A stretch of DNA of 64,000 nucleotides from Cognatishimia activa. GTDB taxonomy: Bacteria > Pseudomonadota > Alphaproteobacteria > Rhodobacterales > Rhodobacteraceae. Below are positions 46,141 through 57,113 of the stretch, in pieces. Location: contig NZ_CP096147.1 in the NCBI RefSeq assembly GCF_026016445.1, positions 1,338,501 to 1,402,500 on the forward strand. Direction: 5' to 3'. Below the pieces are notes generated by a model. It was not told where the DNA came from. It saw nothing but the letters and a program-made list of their open reading frames with translations, and made no database searches. A program made the position numbers and the translations under genes. How positions within the stretch are numbered: the stretch's first letter is position 1; every line of letters starts with the position of its first letter.

Positions 46141-46275
46141 TCTGATTCTGGAATCTCCGAAGCATGATGCGCACAGTTGAGTTCTGCATCGTGCGCGATT
46201 TAGCCATTTAGCCGTTGACGCAATCGCAAGATGCGTTGCACCAACGGTTCGGTATTTGGCTTTCTCAAGTGACAG

Positions 46276-46899
46276 TCATTGCAAATCCACAAAGATCTGA
46301 GACTCGACACCCGCATTATGCAGGCCTTCTTTGATCGCATCGATCGTGCTTGCATCTGCTGAGCTGACAACAACCACCTCATTGACCACCAGCGAATAAA
46401 GCGGCGCGTCAGGCTCTAAACTTGGCTCCAAGCTTGCCAGATACTCTTCTGCCGCGCCACGAGACTTTGGACCCCAGCGGCCGTCATGAGCAACGCCAAT
46501 GGTGTATTGCACATCCATAATGGTTTCTTTGCTGACAGTACGCCCTTCGTTGAGATCCAGCAGCACCTCTTCAAGCCGCGCCTCGTCGTTGACCCGTTCG
46601 GGAATAAAAACATTCCGGCAGGTTTCGACGTTCTTATACTTTGTCACGGTCTTTTTGCTGTTGTGGTGACCAACAGCCCCGCCGATCACCGCACCCGCGG
46701 CAGCGCCGGCGTTGTCTTTGGTGACCACCTTGCCAAGCACGCCACCAATAAGCGCGCCTCCAATGACCTTCTCAGGTTGCCCGCCTTTGACGGTTTCCTG
46801 ATAGGGTACAGATTTCGTTGAGCATTTTACTTCGTAAGACCCAGCAAAGGCCTGAGATGCAATCAATGTCGCCGCAGCGGCTTTTACCAGAATTTTCAT
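46276..46899 (-). CDS. exported glycine-zipper/peptidoglycan-binding-like protein
   Basis: A 207-residue protein with a signal peptide ending near QAFAG, then a glycine-zipper 2TM region (IGGALIGGVLGKVVTKDNAG) of the 17-kDa Rickettsia antigen type, then a segment IMDVQYTIGVAHDGRWGPKSRGAA that resembles a short peptidoglycan-binding domain, and a C-terminal SPOR-like strand. It probably sits in the outer membrane or periplasm. AAGGAG precedes the ATG. It lies opposite to the gene at 45736. Confidence 0.7.
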   Translation of the reverse strand: MKILVKAAAATLIASQAFAGSYEVKCSTKSVPYQETVKGGQPEKVIGGALIGGVLGKVVTKDNAGAAAGAVIGGAVGHHNSKKTVTKYKNVETCRNVFIPERVNDEARLEEVLLDLNEGRTVSKETIMDVQYTIGVAHDGRWGPKSRGAAEEYLASLEPSLEPDAPLYSLVVNEVVVVSSADASTIDAIKEGLHNAGVESQIFVDLQ

Positions 46900-47209
46900 G
46901 GTCTAACTCCTTCATTCTGAACATCGCGTGGTCTGGGCCCTCGTTTGGGCCATAGTGAAACACACCAACGCAATCGTCCTTTCGCCCATGAAACAACGTG
47001 TCACGTCAGGACACGGTTGCTTTGCACGAACCTAAGGAGAGCTAGCCAGTCACTCTGTTGTTATTCAATATCACAGCAGTTTTCTGCTGATTTTCAAGGC
47101 GAGAAGGCAAAAACCCGCGAGTCAGTTGTATGCCGATATGTGTGATCTGCCACCCGGGGAGATGCTCTTGTGAGTTACCAGATCGTAAATTCTAGTGATG
47201 AGTTTGCAG
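46900..47209. other. 310-base gap with no recognised gene
   Basis: Between two minus-strand genes. It contains the ribosome site and leader of the 46276-46899 gene, a CGTGTC/GACACG inverted repeat (46997-47015), and A+T-rich stretches. I see no additional gene, tRNA or clear terminator here. Confidence 0.4.
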
Positions 47210-47710
47210 TTACTTGCGATGCACAATGAAAATTGTCAGCGGCCCCATCCCATGCAAGTTGCTGATGACGGCGCGAGATTCAAAAGTCAGATTCCCTTTC
47301 TGAAATCCCCCTTTTGGTGCACCGCTTTTGTAGCGCAATTGTATAGGCCGATAGCCGCGTTTTTCCAAAGCTGAACCATAAACCTTAAAAAGTGATCTAG
47401 CATCATTCGCAAACAGAGACGACACAGTAATCGTACAGGACGTTGCCTTCTTAGATGCACGAGAGACCACCTTAACAGACGAACCGGTCGCAAGAATGGG
47501 CGATTTGTAAGGTGCTTTTTTGTACCCTTTTCCTGCCTTGGCATATTGGTATCTCCGCAGGTCCGGCAGACTTTTGGAGTTGTTTTCTATCATTTCTGAA
47601 CAGGCGTTTGCCATGCGGATAACCTCAGTTTTTAGATCAAGGGGTTCCGAGGCTGTCGCTGGCAAAGCCAAAATTAGAGTAGAAAGACAAATTGCTAGAA
47701 ACTTATTCAT
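47210..47710 (-). CDS. exported protein of unknown function
   Basis: A 166-residue protein with a cleavable signal peptide (FLAICLSTLILALPATASE). The mature part has basic repeats (KAGKGYKKAPYKSP) and a C-terminal strand-rich tail, but no family I know. It is part of the unknown block between trpE and trpG and may share a promoter with the polysaccharide-deacetylase gene upstream of it on the minus strand. Confidence 0.6.
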   Translation of the reverse strand: MNKFLAICLSTLILALPATASEPLDLKTEVIRMANACSEMIENNSKSLPDLRRYQYAKAGKGYKKAPYKSPILATGSSVKVVSRASKKATSCTITVSSLFANDARSLFKVYGSALEKRGYRPIQLRYKSGAPKGGFQKGNLTFESRAVISNLHGMGPLTIFIVHRK

Positions 47711-47750
47711 TTGATTTTCGACCTAAATAGAGAATTTCGAAATATTCGAC

Positions 47751-49199
47751 TTATTGGTTTTTGAGCGCAGAAAGAAGCGCAGACACAGGCGCCACAGAAA
47801 CTGTGCTTGCGCGATCTTGCAGCGCCCAGCTAGCCAAGGCCGCAATGGTGCTTTCTTGCAAACGGCCCAGCATCAAAACCGATTCATTCTGACGCGCTTT
47901 GAATGCCGCCTGATCAAGGAAGCGCCGGATCACCACTTCGCTCTGATCATTGCCGTCTATATCCCGGAAGACTGTCACAGCCCCTACCCCTTCGCGCACA
48001 GCAAGTTTCTGCGCTGTGTTGAGACCCTTTGGTTGTAACACCAGCCCATGCCCACTGTTGAGCGCATAGGCAATCACCTGATCCGCAATATCTCGTGTTT
48101 CCTGTACGCCCGTTTCAAACCCATCCATGACGGCAACGGCTTCAGGCACATTGGCGAGTTGACCGCTGATGTTCACTTCCACCTCGCTGGCCGTTGCCCC
48201 CGCTGGGAAATCCATGATCGCAATCACCTCAAGACCTGCCGCTCGCAGCGCGGCGGCGCGGGCTGTGGCGGTCTCGGATTGCGCATTCACAGCGATAGAG
48301 ACCGGGAGTGGGAAGGACGCCAAAGTTGCAAGATCAACGCCAGCCGCATCATCGTCCAGCAAGACAATCGACATCAGAGGCTTGTCACCATCCGCTTCAA
48401 AAGCGGCTGCAAACCCTTCAAGCGGAGGCAAGTCTAGGGCGACCACATCTTCGGCAGAGACTTCAGGAGCTTCAGTCGCCCCAACTGTCGGGAGGCGCGT
48501 GGATGTTCTTTGTTCAAACTTTTCATCAAAGCCGGTCACAGGTTTCAGCAAAGACGCGGTTTCTTCCTCAACCGGCTGTTCTGCCAGACTTGGCGCTGCC
48601 ACGTCCACTGAGGGCAACGTGTCATCGCCAGTTTGATCCTGTTGAGAAGGTGCAACCTGAGTCGGGGCTGTGTCCGTCGCCACAACCGGTGCATTACTTT
48701 CTCCATTGGTCTGCGGTGCATCAAAGGCCTGATCTTCCACATTGGCCGGGCTTTGCGGTTGCGCAGGGTCGACGGAAATAGACGGCTCGTCATCTTCACC
48801 CGGGCTCGCAATCGGATTGGCCTGCGGATTTGGCAGAACCGGAGAGTCTGACTGCAAGGCCAAATCGACATTGCCATTCTCAGTGGGCGCTTCGGGTGCG
48901 TTTTCCACTGCCACGGCATTTGGACGAGGTGCTGACTGTTGATCCGCATTTGGAGCGCCATCGACGCCATCAACAGCCGCAGGAGATTGCGCAACGGAAT
49001 CAGCCTGAACCGGCGCGTCGGTCGCAGAGGTTTCAGAAAGCGATGTGCCACTTTGAGTAGCAGGTTGGCTCGCGCTTGGCTCTTCCGCCTGAGGCACAGC
49101 CACATTTGAGGGCAGCGGTGCCAAAAGCGACACAATGCCCGCAAGCATCAAACCCAGCACACCGCCAAAGAATAACCCTGTGATAATCCCGCGTAACAT
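47751..49199 (-). CDS. divergent polysaccharide deacetylase family protein
   Basis: A 482-residue membrane-anchored protein: the ATG at 49199 has GAGGG upstream and gives MLRGIITGLFFGG, then a long Asn/Pro/Ala/Ser-rich, low-complexity region (about residues 30-250), then a divergent polysaccharide deacetylase (YibQ/DUF610) domain with MSIVLLDDDAAG, FPLPVSIAVNA and VIAIMDFPAGA. Deacetylation is not certain. In Rhodobacteraceae this gene is often near trpG, as here. Confidence 0.8.
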   Translation of the reverse strand: MLRGIITGLFFGGVLGLMLAGIVSLLAPLPSNVAVPQAEEPSASQPATQSGTSLSETSATDAPVQADSVAQSPAAVDGVDGAPNADQQSAPRPNAVAVENAPEAPTENGNVDLALQSDSPVLPNPQANPIASPGEDDEPSISVDPAQPQSPANVEDQAFDAPQTNGESNAPVVATDTAPTQVAPSQQDQTGDDTLPSVDVAAPSLAEQPVEEETASLLKPVTGFDEKFEQRTSTRLPTVGATEAPEVSAEDVVALDLPPLEGFAAAFEADGDKPLMSIVLLDDDAAGVDLATLASFPLPVSIAVNAQSETATARAAALRAAGLEVIAIMDFPAGATASEVEVNISGQLANVPEAVAVMDGFETGVQETRDIADQVIAYALNSGHGLVLQPKGLNTAQKLAVREGVGAVTVFRDIDGNDQSEVVIRRFLDQAAFKARQNESVLMLGRLQESTIAALASWALQDRASTVSVAPVSALLSALKNQ

Positions 49200-49373
49200 C
49201 GCTCTTGCCCTCAGTTTATACTCAACTCGATTTAACATCGTATTTTTGGGTCGGTTTTTAGGCTGATGACCCGCAGCCCCTCTTGACCCTTCCGGCCAAG
49301 CCTGTCCATGTATACCCCGTCTATGGGCTGGGTTAATACCCTGTTCTTACTTTGAATGAAAATGAGTGCCGCT

Positions 49374-49955
49374 ATGCTGCTTCTGATCGATAACTACGAC
49401 AGCTTCACCTATAACCTCGTACATTATTTGGGCGAGCTTGGGGCCGACGTACAGGTCTGGCGCAACGATGCGCTGAACACTCAGGAAGCCATGGCGATGA
49501 ATCCAGCAGGGATTCTTCTGTCTCCGGGACCATGTACGCCGAATGAAGCAGGTATTTGCCTCTCTCTGGTCGAGGCTGCGGCTGAAACCAAGACACCTCT
49601 GATGGGGGTTTGCCTTGGCCACCAATCCATTGGGCAGGCATTCGGTGGCAATGTCATCCGCTGCCACGAGATCGTGCACGGCAAGATGGGCACCATGCAT
49701 CATTTTGACAAAGGTCTGTTCAAAGGGCTGCCAACACCGTTTGAAGCCACCCGCTATCATTCGCTGGTAGTGGAACGTGAAACCCTGCCTGATTGTCTTG
49801 AAATCACGGCTGAGCTGGAAGACGGCACCATCATGGGCCTGCAACACAAAGAGCTGCCAATCCAAGGCTGCCAGTTCCACCCGGAAAGCATTGCTTCCGA
49901 GCACGGCCACGCCATGCTGCAAAACTTTCTTGATACAATGAAGGTGCCAGCATGA
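49374..49955 (+). CDS. trpG: anthranilate synthase component II (TrpG)
   Basis: Glutamine amidotransferase supplying ammonia to TrpE. The ATG at 49374 gives [15 protein letters not shown], the usual start; earlier ATGs at 49356 and 49362 are in frame. The catalytic triad is the Cys of [10 protein letters not shown] and the His and Glu of [10 protein letters not shown]. trpD begins 3 bases inside the stop (ATGA). The unit runs trpG-trpD-ung-trpC-moaC-moeA. Confidence 0.95.
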   Translation: MLLLIDNYDSFTYNLVHYLGELGADVQVWRNDALNTQEAMAMNPAGILLSPGPCTPNEAGICLSLVEAAAETKTPLMGVCLGHQSIGQAFGGNVIRCHEIVHGKMGTMHHFDKGLFKGLPTPFEATRYHSLVVERETLPDCLEITAELEDGTIMGLQHKELPIQGCQFHPESIASEHGHAMLQNFLDTMKVPA

Positions 49956-50974
49956 GTGACGCGCTGAAACCCCTGATCGCCGCGGCGGCCGATGGGCCGC
50001 TTACTCGCGCGCAGGCTGAGGAAGCTTTCGAGATCCTGTTCAACGGTGAAGCGACGCCAAGCCAAATCGGTGGGCTGCTGATGGCGCTGCGTACACGTGG
50101 TGAAACCGTGGATGAATATGCGGCGGCTGCAGCCGTCATGCGTGCAAAATGTGTACCGGTGAAAGCGCCGGAAGGTGTGATCGACATCGTTGGCACTGGT
50201 GGATCCGGTAAACACACGCTGAACATTTCAACCGCGTCGATCTTTACTGTCGCCGGCGCAGGCGTGCCGGTGGCAAAACACGGCAACCGCAAAGCCAGCT
50301 CCAAATCCGGCACCGCAGATGTACAATCCGAACTTGGCATCAACGTCATGGTTGGCGCAGAAGTGGTTGAAAAAGCGTTGGAAACCTGCGGCGTGGGCTT
50401 CATGATGGCCCCAATGCACCATCCAGCGATCAAACATGTGATGCCAACCCGTCTGGAGCTAGGCACGCGCACGATCTTCAACATTCTTGGCCCATTAACC
50501 AACCCGGCAGGCGCGAAACGCCAACTCACCGGCGCCTTCTCTCGCGATCTGATCCGCCCGATGGCGGAAACACTCGGCAAGCTGGGCTCTGAACGGGCAT
50601 GGCTGGTGCATGGCTCTGACGGAACGGATGAGCTGACCATCACCGGAACAAGCTATGTTTCCGCTCTGGAAACCGATGGTTCGGTGCGTGACATTGAAAT
50701 TCACCCGGAAGACGCTGGTCTATCGGTACATCCGTTTGAGGAAACTGTCGGAGGCACGCCTGAATTCAATGCAAACGCCCTGCGCGCACTGCTGGATGGC
50801 GCGGAAGGCGCCTATCGTGATGCGGTTCTGTTGAACTCTGCTGCCGCGCTGGTGATTGCCGACAAGGCATCTGACCTGAGACAAGGCGTTGAAATTGCAA
50901 AAGAAAGCATCGATTCTGGCAAGGCCAAAGCTAAACTGGATTGCCTCGCAAAATTGACTTCGGAATCGGTCTAA
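49952..50974 (+). CDS. trpD: anthranilate phosphoribosyltransferase
   Basis: Attaches phosphoribose to anthranilate. The 340-residue protein has the PRPP-binding [14 protein letters not shown] motif, [16 protein letters not shown] and the [10 protein letters not shown] metal-site region. It overlaps trpG by 4 bases, and the ung gene starts 23 bases after its stop. Sequence and context make the identification certain. Confidence 0.96.
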   Translation: MSDALKPLIAAAADGPLTRAQAEEAFEILFNGEATPSQIGGLLMALRTRGETVDEYAAAAAVMRAKCVPVKAPEGVIDIVGTGGSGKHTLNISTASIFTVAGAGVPVAKHGNRKASSKSGTADVQSELGINVMVGAEVVEKALETCGVGFMMAPMHHPAIKHVMPTRLELGTRTIFNILGPLTNPAGAKRQLTGAFSRDLIRPMAETLGKLGSERAWLVHGSDGTDELTITGTSYVSALETDGSVRDIEIHPEDAGLSVHPFEETVGGTPEFNANALRALLDGAEGAYRDAVLLNSAAALVIADKASDLRQGVEIAKESIDSGKAKAKLDCLAKLTSESV

Positions 50975-50997
50975 GACGCGGAGCGGGCGGACACACT

Positions 50998-51639
50998 ATG
51001 ACGCCTACAGCTTGGGCACATCTTCTATTCTTTGCATCTGATGTCGCGGCTATCGAAGCGAAAGTCGCGGCAGACGCAAGAGACATTCTGCCACCAGCGC
51101 ACCAACGTTTTGCGGCTCTGGACGCATGCGCCCCAGAGAAAGTGCGCGTTGTTATTCTCGGCCAAGACCCCTACCCGACACCCGGACATGCACACGGTCT
51201 TGCCTTTTCCGTGGAACCAGACGTCCGTCCACTGCCGCGCAGCCTCAACAATATCTATAAAGAGATGGTCGAAGACCTTGGCGCCGCGCCTCTCAATGGC
51301 GACCTGCGCGGCTGGGCAGCTCAAGGCGTTCTTCTCCTGAACACAGTGCTCTCGGTGCCTGCCGGAGAAGCTAACGGGCACAAAGACCTCGGCTGGCAGA
51401 GCTTGGCCCATCAGGTGCTTGCCGAAGTCTCACAAAAACCCACCGCCTTTGTCCTTTGGGGCAAACAGGCGCAGGCACTTGCAAAGCATATTCACCCCGG
51501 GGATCATTTGATGATAGAAACCGCCCATCCCTCGCCGCTCTCGGCGCGGCGCGGTTTCTTTGGCTCCCGGCCATTTTCGCGTATCAACACTTGGCTCACC
51601 GACCGCGGCGAGCAACCCATCGACTGGACCCTGCAATGA
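50998..51639 (+). CDS. ung: uracil-DNA glycosylase, family 1
   Basis: Removes uracil from DNA. The 213-residue protein (ATG at 50998 with GGAGCGGG upstream) has the catalytic water-activating motif [13 protein letters not shown] (Asp57) and the family-1 minor-groove loop [10 protein letters not shown]. Its stop overlaps the trpC start (ATGA), placing a DNA-repair gene inside the tryptophan cluster, where it may be co-expressed with trp and molybdopterin genes. Confidence 0.94.
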   Translation: MTPTAWAHLLFFASDVAAIEAKVAADARDILPPAHQRFAALDACAPEKVRVVILGQDPYPTPGHAHGLAFSVEPDVRPLPRSLNNIYKEMVEDLGAAPLNGDLRGWAAQGVLLLNTVLSVPAGEANGHKDLGWQSLAHQVLAEVSQKPTAFVLWGKQAQALAKHIHPGDHLMIETAHPSPLSARRGFFGSRPFSRINTWLTDRGEQPIDWTLQ

Positions 51640-52448
51640 CGATCACCGTTCTGGATAAAATCAAAGCCTGTAAGCTTGAGGAAGTCGCCGCTGACAAAGC
51701 CGCGAAACCCTATGCAGAGGTCGAAGCCGAAGCGAAAGCCGCCAGCCCAACACGCGGCTTTGCCAACGCGCTGATTGAGGCGTCAAAAACTGGCTACGGC
51801 CTGATTGCCGAAGTCAAAAAAGCCAGCCCCTCCAAGGGTTTGATCCGCGAAGACTTTAATCCGTCAGTATTGGCGAAAGCCTATGAGGATGGCGGCGCAA
51901 CCTGCCTGTCTGTGCTGACTGACACACCGTCCTTCCAGGGCGCGAAAGAGTTTTTGGTCCAGGCCCGCGCGGCAACCAACCTGCCAGCCCTGCGCAAAGA
52001 TTTCATGTATGACACCTATCAGGTCGCCGAAGCGCGTGCCTTGGGAGCTGACTGTATCCTGATCATCTTGGCCTCGGTGTCTGACGCGCAAGCTGAAGAG
52101 CTTGAAAGCGCGGCCTTTGATTGGGGCATGGATGTGCTTCTGGAAGTACACGACGCGGAAGAGCTGGAACGCGCGAGCAAGCTAAAATCCCCGCTAATGG
52201 GCATAAACAATCGCAATCTCAAAACCTTCGAAACAACTCTGGACACCACCCGAACCCTTTCAAAGATAGTCCCAGAAGACCGCCTGATTGTCTGCGAAAG
52301 CGCGCTCTCTACTCCTGCGGATCTCGCCGACATGGCGCGCCACAACGCGCGCACTTTCCTGATTGGCGAGAGCCTGATGCGTCAGGACAATGTGACCGCG
52401 GCCACCAAAGCGATCCTCGCAAATCCACTGATGCCGGAGAACATCTGA
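51636..52448 (+). CDS. trpC: indole-3-glycerol phosphate synthase
   Basis: Closes the indole ring. A 270-residue TIM barrel (start 51636) with the catalytic [21 protein letters not shown] and [10 protein letters not shown] segments, and [11 protein letters not shown]. The upstream ung stop overlaps the start, and moaC begins on the last base. An upstream in-frame ATG at 51456 lies inside ung and is not used. Confidence 0.96.
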   Translation: MTITVLDKIKACKLEEVAADKAAKPYAEVEAEAKAASPTRGFANALIEASKTGYGLIAEVKKASPSKGLIREDFNPSVLAKAYEDGGATCLSVLTDTPSFQGAKEFLVQARAATNLPALRKDFMYDTYQVAEARALGADCILIILASVSDAQAEELESAAFDWGMDVLLEVHDAEELERASKLKSPLMGINNRNLKTFETTLDTTRTLSKIVPEDRLIVCESALSTPADLADMARHNARTFLIGESLMRQDNVTAATKAILANPLMPENI

Positions 52449-52933
52449 TGGCAGATAACAAAGGTCTCACCCATTTTGACGCCAAGGGCGAAGCCCATAT
52501 GGTCGATGTCTCCGACAAGGCTGTGACAGACCGTATCGCCACCGCGGTCGGACACGTCAAAATGAACAAAGAAACCTTTGATATCATTGCAGAAGGCCGT
52601 GCCAAGAAAGGTGATGTTTTGACCGTTGCTCAGCTTGCTGGCATCATGGGCGCAAAACAGTGCAGCACACTTATTCCGCTCTGCCATCCCTTGCCCATCA
52701 CCAAGGTATCCGTTGATCTATCAATGAACGCAGATCTGCCGGGCGTCGATATCAACGCGACGGTGAAAACCACCGGTCAGACCGGCGTCGAAATGGAAGC
52801 ACTAACTGCCGTCAATGTTGCCGCGCTGACGGTTTACGACATGACCAAAGCCGTCGACAAAACCATGGAGATCAGCGGCATCCGCGTGGTACTGAAAGAC
52901 GGCGGCAAATCCGGCCGGTTCGAAGCCAGATGA
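52448..52933 (+). CDS. moaC: cyclic pyranopterin monophosphate synthase
   Basis: Second step of molybdenum cofactor synthesis. A 161-residue protein with the conserved [29 protein letters not shown] and [11 protein letters not shown] motifs. The ATG at 52448 overlaps the trpC stop by one base, and the stop overlaps the moeA start (ATGA). Translation-coupled with trpC and moeA; the reason a cofactor gene follows a tryptophan gene is unclear. Confidence 0.95.
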   Translation: MADNKGLTHFDAKGEAHMVDVSDKAVTDRIATAVGHVKMNKETFDIIAEGRAKKGDVLTVAQLAGIMGAKQCSTLIPLCHPLPITKVSVDLSMNADLPGVDINATVKTTGQTGVEMEALTAVNVAALTVYDMTKAVDKTMEISGIRVVLKDGGKSGRFEAR

Positions 52934-54105
52934 TTTCTGTCGCAGAGGCCCTCGCCCATCTTTTTGATCTCGCCACACCTCTGGAAACCGAGGTCGTGCC
53001 GCTTAAACAGGCCAACGGACGGGTTCTGGCCAAGGACGCCATTGCGTGCCGCGACCAGCCACCCTTTTCTGCCTCTGCCATGGACGGCTATGCGGTCCGC
53101 AATGCGGATGTCAAAACCGGCGTGACACTCACCATGATTGGTGAAAGCGCGGCAGGCCACCGATTTGATGGGGCCATCCGACCCGGCGAATGCATCCGCA
53201 TCTTTACAGGTGCGCCACTGCCAGAAGGTGCCGATCGCATCATCATCCAAGAGGATGTCACAGCCGAAGGCGACCAAATCACAATCGGCGACAGTCTCGA
53301 CAGCAATCCCTACGTCCGGGCGAAAGGCTTTGATTTCAAAGACGGCGAAGCTGTTGCAGCCCCCAAAACGCTGCGCCCGTCCGATATTGCGCTTCTCGCG
53401 GCCATGAACATCAGCGAAGTCACGGTGACACGGAAACCAAAGGTCGCGATCCTGTCCACCGGCGATGAGCTGGTGATGCCGGGAGAAACACCCTCCGAAG
53501 ATCAGATCATCGCGTCCAACAGCTTCGGCCTTTACGCGATGCTGAAAGACATCGGCGCAGAACCTCGCCTTTTGCCCATCGCTCGCGACAATGAAGCGAG
53601 CCTGAAAACCGCTTTCTCACTCGCAAATGATGCCGACTTACTGGTGACCATCGGCGGGGCCTCTGTCGGCGACCACGATCTCGTCGGTGATGTTGCCGCA
53701 GACCTTGGTATGGAACGCAGCTTCTACAAAATCGCCATGCGCCCTGGCAAACCTCTGATGGCAGGTCGTCTGGCCAACGGTGCCATGATGATCGGCCTGC
53801 CGGGCAATCCCGTTTCTGCAATGGTTTGTGGCAAGATTTTCTTAGAACCAGTTGTTCGCACCATGTTGGGGCTTGGCAAGGCCCCCGCCCCCGAATTCAC
53901 CGCCCCTCTGGCCCAAGATGTCAAAGCCAATGGCCCACGCGAACACTATATGCGCGCATCACTGGAAAACAGATCGGTCACGATCTTTGATCGACAAGAC
54001 AGCGCACTTCTCAGCGTGCTGGCTGACGCGAATACCCTGGTTATCCGCCCGCCAAACGACCCAGCACGTAAAGCTGGCGAACTCATGCGTTGCGTCGCTC
54101 TTTAG
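52930..54105 (+). CDS. moeA: molybdopterin molybdotransferase
   Basis: Inserts molybdate into adenylated molybdopterin. The 391-residue protein has [15 protein letters not shown], the GDELV motif of the molybdopterin-binding domain ([13 protein letters not shown]), the metal-binding [13 protein letters not shown] and PGKPLMAG. It overlaps moaC by 4 bases. A repeat of the dispersed type follows (54117-54150), then the lexA promoter. Confidence 0.95.
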   Translation: MISVAEALAHLFDLATPLETEVVPLKQANGRVLAKDAIACRDQPPFSASAMDGYAVRNADVKTGVTLTMIGESAAGHRFDGAIRPGECIRIFTGAPLPEGADRIIIQEDVTAEGDQITIGDSLDSNPYVRAKGFDFKDGEAVAAPKTLRPSDIALLAAMNISEVTVTRKPKVAILSTGDELVMPGETPSEDQIIASNSFGLYAMLKDIGAEPRLLPIARDNEASLKTAFSLANDADLLVTIGGASVGDHDLVGDVAADLGMERSFYKIAMRPGKPLMAGRLANGAMMIGLPGNPVSAMVCGKIFLEPVVRTMLGLGKAPAPEFTAPLAQDVKANGPREHYMRASLENRSVTIFDRQDSALLSVLADANTLVIRPPNDPARKAGELMRCVAL

Positions 54106-54116
54106 CGGCAACAATG

Positions 54117-54150
54117 TCCTTCTTTTTGGCCTAAATACCTCCGCCGGAGG
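54117..54150 (+). repeat. short dispersed intergenic repeat, copy B
   Basis: TCCTTCTTTTTGGCC then TAAATACC, followed by a CCTCC-GCC-GGAGG palindrome (54138-54150). Same layout as the copies at 1892 and 20271. It sits 11 bases after the moeA stop and before the lexA promoter. Confidence 0.5.
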
Positions 54151-54201
54151 CATCTACCTTAACCAAAAAACGGCTCCAAATGGGGAACAAACCCTAAACT
54201 C

Positions 54202-54230
54202 TTGACACAAAACAAGAACAAGGGTAGAAC
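54202..54230 (+). promoter_or_regulatory. lexA promoter with LexA operator
   Basis: TTGACA (54202-54207) and TAGAAC (54225-54230), 17 bases apart, form the -35 and -10. GAAC-AAGGGTA-GAAC (54216-54230) is the alphaproteobacterial SOS box (GAAC-N7-GAAC) and overlaps the -10, so LexA should repress its own gene. The start codon is 30 bases downstream. Confidence 0.85.
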
Positions 54231-54259
54231 AAAAGCAAATTATTGGTGGAGGCGAGCAG

Positions 54260-54967
54260 ATGCTGACCAAGAAGCAAAAAGACCTTTTGGAATTCATCCA
54301 CAAACGGCTTCAAAAAGACGGTGTTCCGCCGAGCTTTGATGAAATGAAAGACGCGCTGGATTTGCGGTCAAAGTCGGGTATTCACCGGCTGATCACAGCT
54401 TTGGAAGAACGCGGATTCATTCGGCGCCTTGCCCATCGGGCCCGCGCAATAGAGATTGTGAAACTACCAGATGGCATGGCACCGATGGCTGGCATGGGGG
54501 GATTTGAACCCAAGGTTATCGACGGACCACATCCCTCACCCGCCCAAGCAGCCAATGTCACTCCTGATGAGGTGCAGCTCTTTGCGCGCGAACTTCCCGT
54601 AATGGGTCGCATTGCTGCGGGTGTTCCAATTGAGGCGATCAGCCATGTGCATCACCACGTAGCTGTGCCCGGTCAGATGCTGAAATCCGGTGGGCAGCAT
54701 TATGCGCTTGAGGTGAAAGGTGACTCAATGATCAACGCGGGCATCAATGATGGCGATGTGGTGATCCTACGCGAGACCTCCTCTGCGGATAATGGCGATA
54801 TCGTAGTTGCGCTTATCGAAGATGAAGAAGCGACGCTAAAAACCTACCGCCGTGTTGGCAGCTCCATTGCCTTAGAAGCCGCGAACCCGGCTTATGAAAC
54901 CCGCGTCTTCCCGGATGAGAAAGTGCGCGTTCAGGGCCGTTTGGTCGGGTTGATCCGCAACTACTGA
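54260..54967 (+). CDS. lexA: SOS repressor LexA
   Basis: Represses DNA-damage genes and cuts itself when RecA is activated. The 235-residue protein has the winged-helix DNA-binding domain ([20 protein letters not shown]), the Ala120-Gly121 cleavage site in GRIAAGVP, the catalytic Ser156 in GDSMI and Lys194 in TLKTY. Its promoter carries a perfect LexA box (54216-54230). The end overlaps the convergent comEC stop by 7 bases. Confidence 0.97.
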   Translation: MLTKKQKDLLEFIHKRLQKDGVPPSFDEMKDALDLRSKSGIHRLITALEERGFIRRLAHRARAIEIVKLPDGMAPMAGMGGFEPKVIDGPHPSPAQAANVTPDEVQLFARELPVMGRIAAGVPIEAISHVHHHVAVPGQMLKSGGQHYALEVKGDSMINAGINDGDVVILRETSSADNGDIVVALIEDEEATLKTYRRVGSSIALEAANPAYETRVFPDEKVRVQGRLVGLIRNY

Positions 54968-57006
54968 TTTAACTGGTTTGGGGGCGACCATAGTCTTCGC
55001 CCCCGCCGCTCTGCGACTGTCTGAAATGACAGCTCACCAGCACCACCGATCCAGATGGCAACTGCTCCGGTTGACGCCAAACGACTGGCATCAAAGACCT
55101 CACAGTTTTCTAAGGTGGCTGCGGTTTGATCAAGAACCACTATCTCAGAGGCGGTACATTCCGTAAATTGAGCGACACCTTTTTTGCCCTGATAGTGTAG
55201 GAGCGCGTGCTCCGCGAGCTGTGAAACAAAGACCCCCGGCTGGATTAGTTCTCCACGTGCCGCAGCCTCTGCTTGCGGAGCCTCGTCGCCATCGTTTTCA
55301 AGCCAATTCTTCGCAACAAATCCCTGCCCGCGCGTTTTGCTAAGCGCTCGCCCCTGATCTGTTAAAACACCAACCAGTTTGCCATCTCCTGAGATAAGCA
55401 CCATTGGGCGATCAGTCTTTACCCAAAACATAATCGCTACCCCCATGCCGAAGGCAGCCAGCCATCGCAAATGCCCTTTCCAAAGAATAAGCCAGCACCC
55501 GCTGAAACCCAGAACCGGCAGAACCCAAGCATTTGGCGTCACGACAGGAACGCGCGCGCCTTCAAGCGCACTGACCCAATTTGCCACAAGCAATATCCAG
55601 CGCAGCCCGATAGCCATGAAATCCAAACCGATGCCTGCCCCTCCAAAGGGGGAGAGCAGCGCAGCCAATACAGCTCCTGGAATGACGATCATTCCCATGG
55701 CTGGCACCGCCAAGACATTGGCGAGCAAACCATACGCAGCCCATTGATTGAAATGCGCCGCCGCGAAGGGTGCGGTTGCAAGTCCAGCGATCGCTGAAGA
55801 CAGTACCAATGTGAAAATTGTTTTCTGCCAGCGCCGTAAAGACAAACCTGGAATATCTCTCAACGCGGAAAACACATAGACCAAGGCCGTTGTCGCTGCG
55901 AATGACATCTGAAACCCCGGAGAAAGCAGGCTTGATGGTCGCAGCGCTAATACAATGAATGCTGCTATGGCGACCGACCGCAAAGTCAGCGCCCTTCGAT
56001 CCAAAGTGACCGCGATCAGCGCAACGGCTGCCATGATAAACGCCCTCTGTGTTGCAATTGATGCACCTGACAACAGCAAATACCCAGTGGCCCCTATCAA
56101 AGCGGCAATGGCTGCGATTTTTTTTACGGGTATGCGAAGTGAAATTGATGGCCTTAGGGAGAATGCCAACCTGATGGTTCCAAAAAGAAATGCCGCCAAA
56201 AGCCCCATGTGCAAGCCAGATATGGCCAGAAGATGCGCAAGGTTGGAGATCCTAAGCGCGTTGATTGCCTCTTGTGAAAAAGCACTTCGATCCCCGGTGG
56301 TGACGGCAGCGGCAAATCCTCCAACATCGCCACCAAGATAATCCGCCACAAATCGTGAGATGGCAAAACGCAGATTGGCAATCGGCATTGCCCCCTCAGG
56401 TGGCTTCATTTCCAAAGCAGGTGTGCGTGTGTAACCGACGGCGCCAAGCTGTAAGAACCAAGCATGCCGTTGAAAATCAAATCCTCCGGGTTCAACAGGT
56501 CCGTCGGGCCCAGAGAGATGCCCCGTCAGACCAATGTATTGCCCGGGTTGCGGCTTTAACCACTCCTGCCGACCATGCAATGAAATGCGGATTCGCTCAG
56601 GCGTTTGATCCTCTGACATCTTCGTCAGCTGCACCTGATCCAATGTCAGCCGTAAAGCATGCGAACTTGATCGGTCGATATGGATCACACGTCCATATAT
56701 CGGCCCATAGTAATGATAGGACAGGATCGGCGCGGCAAGACTGCGGGCATTTATCCCTGCCCAAGCACAGCCGAGCACCATCATGACCGGCAGAAACGCT
56801 GCCACACCAATGAGATAGCGAAATCTGGCGACCAGTGCGAAACTGAAAAGTCCGAACAGAGATAAAGCGACCAAAAACAGAAAATCTGGCTCAAATCGCA
56901 AAGAAAAATAGAGACCTATTCCAATAGCGAAACACACAACAGACCAGACGAAGACCTGACCATATTGCTTTGAAATCTGAAAGTTAAGCCAGGTATAGAC
57001 GGCCAA
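54961..57006 (-). CDS. comEC: ComEC/Rec2-family DNA uptake channel, C-terminal domain divergent
   Basis: A 681-residue inner-membrane protein with an N-terminal OB-like DUF4131 region, the central competence domain with about ten helices ([20 protein letters not shown] is the hallmark) and a C-terminal part. In classical ComEC the C-terminus is a metallo-beta-lactamase domain with HxHxDH; here I see only [14 protein letters not shown] and no such metal motif, so it appears to be the shorter alphaproteobacterial form. It is divergent from gltX and convergent with lexA. A role in taking up single-stranded DNA is inferred from the family. Confidence 0.85.
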   Translation of the reverse strand: MAVYTWLNFQISKQYGQVFVWSVVCFAIGIGLYFSLRFEPDFLFLVALSLFGLFSFALVARFRYLIGVAAFLPVMMVLGCAWAGINARSLAAPILSYHYYGPIYGRVIHIDRSSSHALRLTLDQVQLTKMSEDQTPERIRISLHGRQEWLKPQPGQYIGLTGHLSGPDGPVEPGGFDFQRHAWFLQLGAVGYTRTPALEMKPPEGAMPIANLRFAISRFVADYLGGDVGGFAAAVTTGDRSAFSQEAINALRISNLAHLLAISGLHMGLLAAFLFGTIRLAFSLRPSISLRIPVKKIAAIAALIGATGYLLLSGASIATQRAFIMAAVALIAVTLDRRALTLRSVAIAAFIVLALRPSSLLSPGFQMSFAATTALVYVFSALRDIPGLSLRRWQKTIFTLVLSSAIAGLATAPFAAAHFNQWAAYGLLANVLAVPAMGMIVIPGAVLAALLSPFGGAGIGLDFMAIGLRWILLVANWVSALEGARVPVVTPNAWVLPVLGFSGCWLILWKGHLRWLAAFGMGVAIMFWVKTDRPMVLISGDGKLVGVLTDQGRALSKTRGQGFVAKNWLENDGDEAPQAEAAARGELIQPGVFVSQLAEHALLHYQGKKGVAQFTECTASEIVVLDQTAATLENCEVFDASRLASTGAVAIWIGGAGELSFQTVAERRGRRLWSPPNQLNQ

Positions 57007-57113
57007 AACGGCACCTCGTTATCTTGTGCGCCCTATCTTGTTCTCTGGCCCTCTGGTCGTTACACAGGCACCAAATCTATTCCTCTCTTGGTTACTGAAA
57101 GGTTAAGCCTGTC

